From JACPHB01 sp964553885 (GTDB lineage: Bacteria > Patescibacteriota > Minisyncoccia > UBA10092): a DNA stretch of 8,755 nucleotides. Made by a program: the position numbers and the translations under genes. Of the stretch, positions 1-6,416 are shown in pieces (the stretch's first letter is position 1; every line of letters starts with the position of its first letter). The notes beneath the pieces are model-generated. The model saw nothing but the letters and a program-made list of their open reading frames with translations. It was not told the origin of the DNA and did not search any database. The DNA is taken from contig CAZKLP010000022.1 in assembly GCA_964553885.1 (NCBI GenBank), positions 1 through 8,755 of the forward strand. The letters run 5' to 3'.

Positions 1-51
1 AGCGCCTCCTTGTCAAGGAGGAGATCGCCGGTTCGAATCCGGTCGCCCGCG
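1..51 (+). tRNA. tRNA-Asp (anticodon GTC), 5'-truncated by the window edge
   Basis: Only the 3' part is present. The anticodon stem CCTCC (5-9) pairs with GGAGG (17-21) around the 7-nt loop TTGTCAA, which places anticodon GTC at 12-14 and reads Asp codons GAC/GAT. A 5-nt variable region follows (22-26). The T arm is GCCGG (27-31), loop TTCGAAT, CCGGT (39-43). The 3' acceptor strand is CGCCCGC (44-50) with discriminator G51, as expected for tRNA-Asp. CCA is not encoded: the bases after G51 are CAG. The D arm and 5' acceptor strand lie outside the window. It converges on the minus-strand operon. Confidence 0.93.
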
Positions 52-74
52 CAGAAAAATTATTGTAGCATGAT

Positions 75-241
75 AAAACAAAAACAAAATTATTTTCCGA
101 AGCTTATGAAAGCGTTTTAGCATGGTCTATCCTCAATTCTTTGCTATAGCAAAGAATTGAGGATAGTAAAACGCTTTCATCGGACAGCGAATTCGTCGCT
201 GGCGAATGAGCGCGCGAGGAAAATGATTTTGTTTTTGTTTT
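75..241. repeat. Nested inverted-repeat intergenic element, copy 1 (complete)
   Basis: This element fills most of the gap between the tRNA and the operon end. Its outer arms 75-98 and 218-241 pair over 24 bp with one G-T wobble and are A-rich on one side, T-rich on the other. A middle stem of 14 bp pairs 106-119 with 167-180. Inside it, after a 7-nt bulge GCATGGT (120-126), lies a perfect palindrome at 127-166. The right side has 37 nt (181-217) where the left side has only 7 nt (99-105). Bases 87-126 are identical, over 40 nt, to 8705-8744 at the other end of the window, so this is a dispersed repeat. It has no ORF of note. The layout resembles a non-autonomous palindromic or MITE-like unit, but no target-site duplication is evident. 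Confidence 0.85.
75..241. terminator. Possible bidirectional transcription terminator
   Basis: The nested hairpin lies between the convergent tRNA-Asp (+) and the last gene of the operon (-), four bases beyond that gene's stop codon. Each strand ends in a T-rich run after the stem: about 227-243 on the + strand, and the complement of about 75-96 on the - strand. This fits termination in both directions. It is inferred from structure and position only, and the T runs are part of the outer stem rather than a free tail. Confidence 0.5.
127..166. repeat. Perfect 40-bp palindrome, core of the intergenic element
   Basis: Bases 127-166 equal their own reverse complement. As a hairpin this gives an 18-bp stem (127-144 with 149-166) and a TATA loop (145-148). 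It sits inside the middle stem and replaces whatever core the second copy carries, because copy 2 differs from base 8745 onward. Confidence 0.95.
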
Positions 242-245
242 TTAT

Positions 246-779
246 TTAATCAATAAACTCCAGCTCTTTCAGCGCTTTTTCGTAGGCCTTAACACCGAAT
301 TCCATTTCGTTTTTTGTAATAGGATATTCGTGATTATGGACCAAGACATTGCGCAATTTATGGGCGCGCCAGATTTCATCAATATTGGAAATTTGGGAAG
401 AATCAATATACTTCAACCTGTCGGCCATTGACTCTCCGGGAAGCCGCATTTGTTTTAACAAATCGTCAAACAAATTATCGGATTCAATTAACGCCAACCG
501 CAGGTTAGCTTCACCTGAATCATGGAGACGAGTTAAAATTTTTTGCCACGATTTATTTAGATGCCTCTTGGGAAACGCTTGAGTCAATAAAAAATTGCCG
601 GCGGTCTTAAATAATCCGTCAATAATTTTAAGCTTTATAACTAAAAGTATGACAAAAACGCCAAAAACTAGTGAAAGAATCCCCCCCAGCCACTTAAGAT
701 TATAAACGAATGGCGTTCCGCCAAAAAAAACAACGAGCGCGCGTATATTTTCTATAATATTTAAAATTAGATCAGTCAT
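246..779 (-). CDS. Membrane-anchored HEPN-like protein of unknown function
   Basis: A 177-residue protein with one clear transmembrane segment at about residues 28-51, followed by a soluble, mostly helical domain. Near the C-terminus R143-N144-V-L-V-H148 matches the R-x4-H pattern typical of HEPN domains, many of which are RNases or nucleotide-binding helical bundles. The following stretch, with E158-E160 and a final amphipathic helix, also fits that fold. I recall similar membrane proteins annotated as hypothetical in Parcubacteria, but cannot check this here. It is the last gene of the operon and overlaps the end of gatA by 8 bp. Its ATG is supported by an AGGAG site six bases upstream, so it is probably translated by reinitiation or from its own site. 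The HEPN assignment is tentative; membrane anchoring is well supported. Confidence 0.75.
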   Translation of the reverse strand: MTDLILNIIENIRALVVFFGGTPFVYNLKWLGGILSLVFGVFVILLVIKLKIIDGLFKTAGNFLLTQAFPKRHLNKSWQKILTRLHDSGEANLRLALIESDNLFDDLLKQMRLPGESMADRLKYIDSSQISNIDEIWRAHKLRNVLVHNHEYPITKNEMEFGVKAYEKALKELEFID

Positions 780-2232
780 TTTTTTCTCCTATTATGGTTT
801 CAACCATTTTGGCAATTCGAAGCAATTTTATATCATCAAAATTTTTACCAATTAGCTGAAGTCCGACCGGCAATCCCCCAACCTCTCCGGATGGCAAAGA
901 TATTGCCGGACTACCTGCCAAATTAACCGAAACGGTATAAATATCCGCCAAATACATTGACAACGGATCGCTGGTTTTTTCGCCGAATTTGAAAGCGGTT
1001 GAAGGCGTTGTCGGCGTTAATATAATATCAACGTCATTAAAAGCGAAATTAAAATCTTTTTTGATAAGACGCCGCACTTTTTGAGCCCTCTTATAATACG
1101 CGTCGTAATAACCGGCGGAAAGAATATAAGTTCCAAACATAATTCTTCTCCTCGTTTCGGCGCCGAATCCTTCTTTGCGCGTATTTAAATATATATCCAA
1201 TAATTTTTGTATTTGGTATTCAGTATTTGGTGTTTTGAGCGTGGAAAAACCGTATTTCATGCCATCAAATCTCGCGAGATTCGATGAAACCTCGGCCGGC
1301 ATAATAATATAGTAAGTCGCCAAAGCGAAGTCGCTGTAAGGAAGAGATACTTCTTTAATTTTCGCCCCCTCTTTTTCCAGTTTTGATATAACAACTTTTA
1401 TATTTTTTTCTATTTCCGGATTGAGGCCGTGGATGAAATATTCACGCGGCACGCCGATTTTTATTTCTTCCAAATCAATCGGTTTATAAAAATCCTCCCA
1501 CTCGCGGCTGACACTCGTAGAATCCAATTCGTCGCCGCCGCGAATGGCTTCAAAAACAATAGCCGCGTCATCAACGTTTTTAGTTATCGGCCCTATCTGA
1601 TCAAGCGAAGAGGCCATGGCAATAAGGCCGTGCCGCGAAACCGCTCCATAACTTGGTTTAAAGCCGACAACGCCGCAAAAGCTTGCCGGCTGGCGAATTG
1701 AACCGCCGGTGTCAGAACCGAGCGCGTAAACGCAAAAATCGGCTTTAACCGCCGCCGCCGAACCGCCGGAAGAACCGCCGGGAACTCTTTCTAAATCAAT
1801 GGGATTTCTGGTCGGCCCGAATCCGGAATTCTCGGTTGACGAACCCATGGCAAATTCATCCAAGTTGGTTTTGCCGATAAATATCGCCTCTTCTTCTTTT
1901 AATTTTTTAATTACCGTCGCGTCATAAGGCGCTTCGTAATTTTCTAAAATTTTTGAAGCGGCCGTAGCTTTGGCGCCGCGAATTAAAATATTATCTTTAA
2001 TCGCTGCCGGTATTCCGGCAAGCATTTCAATCGGTTCGCCTTTTGCAATTCTATCGTCAATTTTCTTTGCCTGTTTCATCGCTTCTTCTTCTGTTAAGGA
2101 CAGAAATGCGTGAATATCTTTATCTTTTGTTTTGATATTTTTTAAAAATTCCTGCGTTAGCTCAACTGAACTCACTTCCCGCTTTTTAAGAAGTTCATGC
2201 GCTTGTTTGATTGTAAGTTCTTTTAAATTCAT
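772..2232 (-). CDS. gatA: Aspartyl/glutamyl-tRNA amidotransferase subunit A
   Basis: GatA releases ammonia from glutamine and supplies it to GatB, which converts Glu-tRNA(Gln) or Asp-tRNA(Asn) to the amide form in the cytoplasm. The 486-residue length is normal. The amidase signature runs from about residue 150 to 200 (PGGSSGGSAAA, then SDTGGSIRQPA). The Ser-cisSer-Lys triad is present as K79 (in IPAAIKDN), S154 and S178, the same numbering as in Staphylococcus aureus GatA. The C-terminal part keeps the typical NLAGSPAISLP and GLPVGLQLIG stretches. The ATG overlaps the gatC stop by 4 bp (ATGA), so translation is probably coupled. No gatB follows; the complex needs it, so it should be elsewhere in the genome. 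Confidence 0.97.
   Translation of the reverse strand: MNLKELTIKQAHELLKKREVSSVELTQEFLKNIKTKDKDIHAFLSLTEEEAMKQAKKIDDRIAKGEPIEMLAGIPAAIKDNILIRGAKATAASKILENYEAPYDATVIKKLKEEEAIFIGKTNLDEFAMGSSTENSGFGPTRNPIDLERVPGGSSGGSAAAVKADFCVYALGSDTGGSIRQPASFCGVVGFKPSYGAVSRHGLIAMASSLDQIGPITKNVDDAAIVFEAIRGGDELDSTSVSREWEDFYKPIDLEEIKIGVPREYFIHGLNPEIEKNIKVVISKLEKEGAKIKEVSLPYSDFALATYYIIMPAEVSSNLARFDGMKYGFSTLKTPNTEYQIQKLLDIYLNTRKEGFGAETRRRIMFGTYILSAGYYDAYYKRAQKVRRLIKKDFNFAFNDVDIILTPTTPSTAFKFGEKTSDPLSMYLADIYTVSVNLAGSPAISLPSGEVGGLPVGLQLIGKNFDDIKLLRIAKMVETIIGEKND
786..790 (-). promoter_or_regulatory. Shine-Dalgarno site of the HEPN-like gene
   Basis: The minus strand reads AGGAG, then six A residues, then the ATG at 779. 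It is the only strong, well-spaced Shine-Dalgarno site I see in the operon. It lies inside the 3' end of gatA and fixes the start of the terminal gene. Confidence 0.75.
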
Positions 2233-2528
2233 TTCAAAATTGAAGGGACTTTAAAGTAGCCGTTTTCTTTGTCCGGCGCAGCGTTTAAAATATCGGCTTT
2301 CATTTCATCGGTGGCAATATCTTTTGATTCATCATCTTTCCTGACTACACTTTTCAAATTCGTGCCGCCTGTCATTGGCTCAACTTTTTCAATATTTATC
2401 TCCGACAGTTTTGAGACATAGCCAATCACCGAAGACAGGTCTTCGGAAAATTTTTCTTTTTCTTCCTCGCTTATCCCTAAGCGAGCCAATTCCGCGATTT
2501 TTTCAACTTCTTTTTTAGTAAGCGTCAT
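2229..2528 (-). CDS. gatC: Aspartyl/glutamyl-tRNA amidotransferase subunit C
   Basis: GatC is the small subunit that wraps around and stabilises GatA-GatB. The 99-residue protein has the family layout: an N-terminal helix VEKIAELARLGISEEE (about residues 8-23), a second helix through the LSSVIGYVSKLSEI region, the VEPMTG turn (about 49-54), and a C-terminal APDKENGYFKVPSIL tail (about 84-98) that typically packs on GatA. It starts 4 nt after the ligA stop and overlaps gatA by 4 bp. No Shine-Dalgarno site precedes the ATG, so it probably depends on coupling to ligA or on an SD-independent start. Confidence 0.95.
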   Translation of the reverse strand: MTLTKKEVEKIAELARLGISEEEKEKFSEDLSSVIGYVSKLSEINIEKVEPMTGGTNLKSVVRKDDESKDIATDEMKADILNAAPDKENGYFKVPSILK

Positions 2529-2532
2529 GATT

Positions 2533-4668
2533 TTATTTTAACATATTCAAAAATGTTTTTTCATCAATAATTTTTACGCCCAATTTTTTAGCTTTATCTA
2601 ATTTTTCTCCCGGTTCGGATCCGGCAACGACGTAATCAACCGCCTTGCTAACCGATGAAGAAATATCACCGCCTAATGCCCTAATTCTGTCTTTAGATTC
2701 ATCACGCGTCAAGGTTTGAAGTCCTCCGGTTAAAACAAATATTTTGCCTTTCAACTTTTGCGACACTGCCGTTATTTTCGGCGAAATTATTTTAACACCC
2801 GCTTCGTCCAATTTTTTTAAAAATGATATTCGGTTTTTATCGTTGAAATATTCAAAAACGCTTGCTCCCACAACCGGCCCGATATTAGAAATTTTTTGCC
2901 AATTATCGAGCTCTATTTTTTCCGCGACGCCAATAATATCATCCGGGTCTTTTATCGCTTTATATTCCAAAAGTTTTTTGCCGATATCAACCGCCGTTTC
3001 TTCTCCGACATGTTCTATCCCTAAAGCATAAATAAATTTATATAAATCAACGGTTTTGCTTTTTTGAATGGAACGAATGACATTTTCCGCCGATTTTTCT
3101 CCGAAGCGCTCAAGCGGTAAAAGGTCGCCGACCTCAAGTTCAAATAAACCGGCGGCATCGGAAATTAAATTATTATCTAACATCGCGTCAATAATTTTCG
3201 AGCCAACGCCATCAATGTTAAACGCCGCTTTGGAAGTAAAATAATAAAGCCGCCGGCGATTTACCAACTCGCATTTTTCGGGATTGCTGATTTTATGCGC
3301 TGCTTCTCCGGACACCCTCAAAACTTTTTGGCCGCAAAATTCTTTTGGAAAGTGAAATTCTTTTTCTTTGCCGGTTCGCATTTCTTTCAGCGTTTTTTTC
3401 ACGTCGGGGATAACATCACCAGCACGGCCGACAATAACCGTATCGCCGATTTTAACACCCAAACGTTTAATTTCATCTTCATTATGAAGCGTCGCGCGGC
3501 TAACCGTTGTGCCGCCGATTTGGACGGGCTTTAAAATCGCCACCGGCGTCAAAACGCCGGTACGCCCTATTTGAACAATAATGTTTAGAACTATCGTTTC
3601 GGCTTCTTTTGGCGAAAATTTATAAGCAATCGCGGCACGCGGAGTTTTACCGACAACGCCAAGCCGATCAAAAATTTCTTCGGAGTTAATTATCACGACA
3701 ATACCATCAATTTCAAGATGCAGTTTTTCTCGATTTTTTTCCCAATATTCTTTAAATTTAAAAACATCGTCAAGATTTTTGGCGTATTTATTATTTGGAT
3801 TAGTTCTGAAACCAAGAGAATGCAAAATTAAATGTTCTTCCTCATGGGTTTTTTGGCCTAAATCTGTCTTTAAAGAATAGGCGAATGAATCAAGCCGGCG
3901 AGCCGCGGTTATTTTCGGATCAAGCTGGCGAACCGAACCGGCGGCGACATTTCTTGGATTGGCGTAAAGCGGCAACCCTTTTTTTACCTGCTCTTTATTC
4001 AACAATTCAAAATCTTTTTTATTCAAAAATACTTCGCCCCTCGCTTCAATAATTTTCGGCCAGGATTTTTTTAAGCGAGTTACTATGTGATGAAGTTTTT
4101 GTTCTTCCAGATTTTTTAAAATTTCTTCTTTATCATTAAGTTGCAACGGTATTGCTTCAACGGTTTTTAAATTAGCAGTTATGTCTTCCCCTATGGAGCC
4201 ATCGCCGCGAGTTGAACCGGTTTTTAAAGTACCGTTTTCATAAACAACGCTGATTGCCAATCCATCAAGTTTGAGCTCGCAATAAAAATCAACTCCGACG
4301 CTGCGATCGGAACCCCGACCAGAATGCGTCGGGGTTTTGGTGTCAAATAAAATTTTGTTGTTTCGCTTAAGCCAATCTTCCATATCTTCTTCCGAAAAAG
4401 CGTCGTTAAAAGAAAGCATCCGCGTTAAGTGGCGAACTTTAGGAAATTTTTTAAGCGCTTTGCCGCCGACCCTCTGGGTCGGCGAATCGGGCGTTACTAA
4501 TGTTGGAAACCGAGCTTCCAACATATAAAGTTCTTTTTTTAACGTATCTTCGGCTTCCGGCGAAATCAACTCTTTATTTAAAACCAAACGCGAGTAGCGG
4601 TATTTATTTATCGCTTTTTTCAGCTTCTCAATTCTTTCCTTCGCTTCGTTTTTTGTTAGCTGACGCAT
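2533..4668 (-). CDS. ligA: NAD+-dependent DNA ligase, divergent, with a palindromic insert
   Basis: LigA seals DNA nicks using NAD+ in replication and repair. At 711 residues it is about 40 longer than the E. coli enzyme. Domains in order: Ia (about 1-75), nucleotidyltransferase (76-350) with K133-L-D-G136 as adenylation motif, STRGDG (152-157) and RGEVF (210-214); OB fold with AYKF (348-351), QIGRTG and GRAGDVIP; zinc-finger region (440-470); HhH repeats (485-620); BRCT (636-711). Several expected residues differ. The E. coli Y22, H23, D32 and Y35 positions align with R27, L28, P37 and E40; the motif IV lysine (K290) aligns with I326; only C445 and C466 remain of four zinc cysteines. Residues 109-125 are an insert carrying a 44-nt palindromic repeat also found in galT. 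The ATG lies 15 nt after mltG, with no Shine-Dalgarno site. The identity is certain; the consequences of the substitutions are not. Confidence 0.96.
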   Translation of the reverse strand: MRQLTKNEAKERIEKLKKAINKYRYSRLVLNKELISPEAEDTLKKELYMLEARFPTLVTPDSPTQRVGGKALKKFPKVRHLTRMLSFNDAFSEEDMEDWLKRNNKILFDTKTPTHSGRGSDRSVGVDFYCELKLDGLAISVVYENGTLKTGSTRGDGSIGEDITANLKTVEAIPLQLNDKEEILKNLEEQKLHHIVTRLKKSWPKIIEARGEVFLNKKDFELLNKEQVKKGLPLYANPRNVAAGSVRQLDPKITAARRLDSFAYSLKTDLGQKTHEEEHLILHSLGFRTNPNNKYAKNLDDVFKFKEYWEKNREKLHLEIDGIVVIINSEEIFDRLGVVGKTPRAAIAYKFSPKEAETIVLNIIVQIGRTGVLTPVAILKPVQIGGTTVSRATLHNEDEIKRLGVKIGDTVIVGRAGDVIPDVKKTLKEMRTGKEKEFHFPKEFCGQKVLRVSGEAAHKISNPEKCELVNRRRLYYFTSKAAFNIDGVGSKIIDAMLDNNLISDAAGLFELEVGDLLPLERFGEKSAENVIRSIQKSKTVDLYKFIYALGIEHVGEETAVDIGKKLLEYKAIKDPDDIIGVAEKIELDNWQKISNIGPVVGASVFEYFNDKNRISFLKKLDEAGVKIISPKITAVSQKLKGKIFVLTGGLQTLTRDESKDRIRALGGDISSSVSKAVDYVVAGSEPGEKLDKAKKLGVKIIDEKTFLNMLK
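4293..4336 (-). repeat. 44-nt palindromic element inside ligA (copy A)
   Basis: On the + strand it runs CTCCGAC, 7 variable nt, TCGGAACCCCGACC, 5 variable nt, GCGTCGGGGTT. AACCCCGAC (4311-4319) and GTCGGGGTT (4328-4336) form a 9-bp stem with an 8-nt loop. A second small stem CCGA/TCGG (4296-4299 shifted by one, with 4307-4310) lies beside it. It matches 7855-7898 in galT over three blocks totalling 32 nt. In ligA it is translated as roughly TPTHSGRGSDRSVG, just before the conserved DFYCELKLDG stretch that holds the catalytic lysine. Confidence 0.85.
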
Positions 4669-4683
4669 AAAATACTAAAATGG

Positions 4684-5673
4684 CTATTTCAGGTAAATCG
4701 CTCGGTTGCGGTTGTGTTCTTCCAAGGTTTTGGAAAATATGGTTTTGCCGTCTTTGGCGGAAAGATAATACCAGTAAGGGCTGTTCTTGAAAAAAATAGC
4801 AGCTCTTATAGCGGAAAGGCCGGGATTAGAAATTGGCCCTTTTGGAAGACCGCGATAATAATAGGTATTGTAAGGCGAATTTATTTTTTTATCGGAATCC
4901 AAAACTTCTTTACGGCCGGTTATATAAACCAAAGTGGCGTCAACCTGAAGCGGAACTTTGGCTGCGAGACGCTTCCACAAAATACCGGAAACGATTTCCC
5001 TGTCGGAATCGCTTTTAACTTCTTTTTCAATAAGCGACGCCATGGTCAGAATTTCATAAGTAGAATAAGAAGAATTTTTTATCGCTATTTTTAAATCCGA
5101 TGTCAATTTACCGTCCAAATTAGCGATCATTTTACTTGCGATATCAGATAATTTAGCGTCTTTAAAAAAACGATAGGTGTCCGGAAATAAGTAACCTTCT
5201 AAAGAAGCCGATTTCGGCTTATCCGATAATATCTCGGGCGCGTTATCAGAAAATCTGTAACTCGCCAAATCACTTTGTTTAATCAGTCCGGCTAGGATAA
5301 GCCGTTCTTCTACCTGTTTTAAAGTGAATCCTTCGGGAATAGTGATTAAAACTTCATTGGTTCCGCCAAAAACTATAGTATCGGCGATTTCGCGAATAGA
5401 CATTGACGGCTTTAGTTCGTAGTCGCCTGTCTTTAAAGCGTATTGCCGTAAAGATAAAAAAACATACAGCCGGAAAAAAAACGGATTTTCAATAAGGCCG
5501 GCAGCCTTAAGATGTTCTGCAATAATGACGGCTGATTCGCCTTTTATAACTTTAAAAATTTTAACTTCTGATGATTTGGAAAGCGGAGCTCTTATCTGCC
5601 ACCAGAAGACCCCGACAAAAATAAAAAAAGACGCGGAGACCGTTAAGATTATATAAAAAATAATTCTTTTCAT
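4684..5673 (-). CDS. mltG: Endolytic murein transglycosylase MltG (YceG-like)
   Basis: MltG cuts nascent peptidoglycan strands at the outer face of the membrane and is thought to set glycan length. The 329-residue protein has an N-terminal membrane anchor (about residues 4-26), a LysM-like subdomain (about 38-100), and the YceG catalytic domain from about 105. Family motifs are IPEGFT (112-117), LEGYLFPDTY (158-167), ASLIEKE (212-218), LQVDATL (242-248), NSPYNTY (265-271) and GLPKGPISNPG (275-285). E216 in SLIEKE is the likely catalytic glutamate, equivalent to E. coli E218. Its ATG overlaps the tpiA stop by 4 bp, and it ends in TAG 15 nt before ligA. The length is normal for the family. Confidence 0.95.
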   Translation of the reverse strand: MKRIIFYIILTVSASFFIFVGVFWWQIRAPLSKSSEVKIFKVIKGESAVIIAEHLKAAGLIENPFFFRLYVFLSLRQYALKTGDYELKPSMSIREIADTIVFGGTNEVLITIPEGFTLKQVEERLILAGLIKQSDLASYRFSDNAPEILSDKPKSASLEGYLFPDTYRFFKDAKLSDIASKMIANLDGKLTSDLKIAIKNSSYSTYEILTMASLIEKEVKSDSDREIVSGILWKRLAAKVPLQVDATLVYITGRKEVLDSDKKINSPYNTYYYRGLPKGPISNPGLSAIRAAIFFKNSPYWYYLSAKDGKTIFSKTLEEHNRNRAIYLK

Positions 5674-6416
5674 CCTGCCGATTTAATTATTTTTAAAAAT
5701 TCATCAATATTTAAAGACGCGCCGCCGACCAAAGCGCCGTTAATTCCGGACTGGCCGATAAAATCGGCGGAATTTTCGGCGGTAACCGAACCGCCGTAAA
5801 GCACCGGCAAGTCAACCGCGAAATCCGGCGTATATAAATTTCCAACTATCTTTCTTATAAGAAGCGCTGACGAAAGCGCGTGATCGGGCGTGTCAGATAG
5901 CCCCGTGCCTATTGCCCAAACCGGTTCATAGGCAACAATCAGCCGGCTAATTTCCGAGGCCTCAACGCCATTAAAAGCGTTTTTTATTTGAGAATTAAGA
6001 ACCTTAACTATGTCATCACCGCGTTCTTTTTCGCCAACCGCTAAAATTGGATTTAAACCGGCTTTAAATGCCTCTTTAAGCTTTAAGTTTATCGTCTCAT
6101 CGTTTTCGCCGATTTTATAACGGCGTTCCGAGTGCCCGATTATCGCGTAATCACAGCCGATATTTTTAATCATTAAGCCGGAAATTTCTCCGGTATAAGC
6201 GCCCCGCTCCGCAAAACTTATATCTTGAGCTCCGAGTTTTACTTCTTTCGGTAAAAGCTTTCTAATTGATTCAAGATAAATAAATGGCGGCGCTATTATC
6301 AATTCAATATTTTTTGGCAATTGGGCTGTTAAAATACTTTTAGTAAGTCGAATAGCCTCTCCTGAGGATGAAGGGTTCATTTTCCAATTTGCTATGATTA
6401 TCTTTTTGGCGATCAT
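5670..6416 (-). CDS. tpiA: Triosephosphate isomerase
   Basis: This enzyme interconverts dihydroxyacetone phosphate and glyceraldehyde 3-phosphate in glycolysis. The 248-residue TIM barrel is full length. Catalytic and binding residues are all visible: N10 and K12 in ANWKMN, the electrophile H95 in IIGHSERR, the base E164 in AYEPVWAIGTG (the start of flexible loop 6), and the phosphate-binding YGGSV (207-211) and GGAS (231-234). The ILAVGE stretch replaces the commoner ILCVGE, a mild change. It overlaps both neighbours by 4 bp (ATGA), so it is translationally coupled on each side. No Shine-Dalgarno site precedes the ATG. Confidence 0.97.
   Translation of the reverse strand: MIAKKIIIANWKMNPSSSGEAIRLTKSILTAQLPKNIELIIAPPFIYLESIRKLLPKEVKLGAQDISFAERGAYTGEISGLMIKNIGCDYAIIGHSERRYKIGENDETINLKLKEAFKAGLNPILAVGEKERGDDIVKVLNSQIKNAFNGVEASEISRLIVAYEPVWAIGTGLSDTPDHALSSALLIRKIVGNLYTPDFAVDLPVLYGGSVTAENSADFIGQSGINGALVGGASLNIDEFLKIIKSAG

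Noticed and set aside
75..241. CRISPR array or integron attC site
   Set aside because: There is no series of spaced repeats, and only one inverted-repeat unit with no recognisable attC core sites or nearby integrase.
681..730. Homopolymer runs C7 (681-687) and A8 (723-730) that might allow phase variation of the HEPN-like gene
   Set aside because: The frame is intact, the runs are short, and similar A/T runs occur throughout this AT-rich sequence.
1741..1785. CCGCCG-rich, repeat-like stretch in gatA
   Set aside because: It is the glycine, serine and alanine codons of the amidase signature (GGSSGGSAAAV), present in all GatA proteins.
3542..3561. Inverted repeat ACCGGCG/CGCCGGT in ligA
   Set aside because: It encodes the conserved RTGVLTPV stretch; no other copy is seen and there is no extra protein segment.
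4465..4483. Strong hairpin GCCGACCC/GGGTCGGC with a 3-nt loop inside ligA
   Set aside because: It encodes the conserved SPTQRVGG motif of LigA, so the self-complementarity follows from protein conservation and codon choice, not from an inserted repeat.
4714..5094. Plus-strand open frame of 126 codons opposite mltG
   Set aside because: It is the shadow of a well-supported gene; it lacks a recognisable domain and a ribosome binding site.
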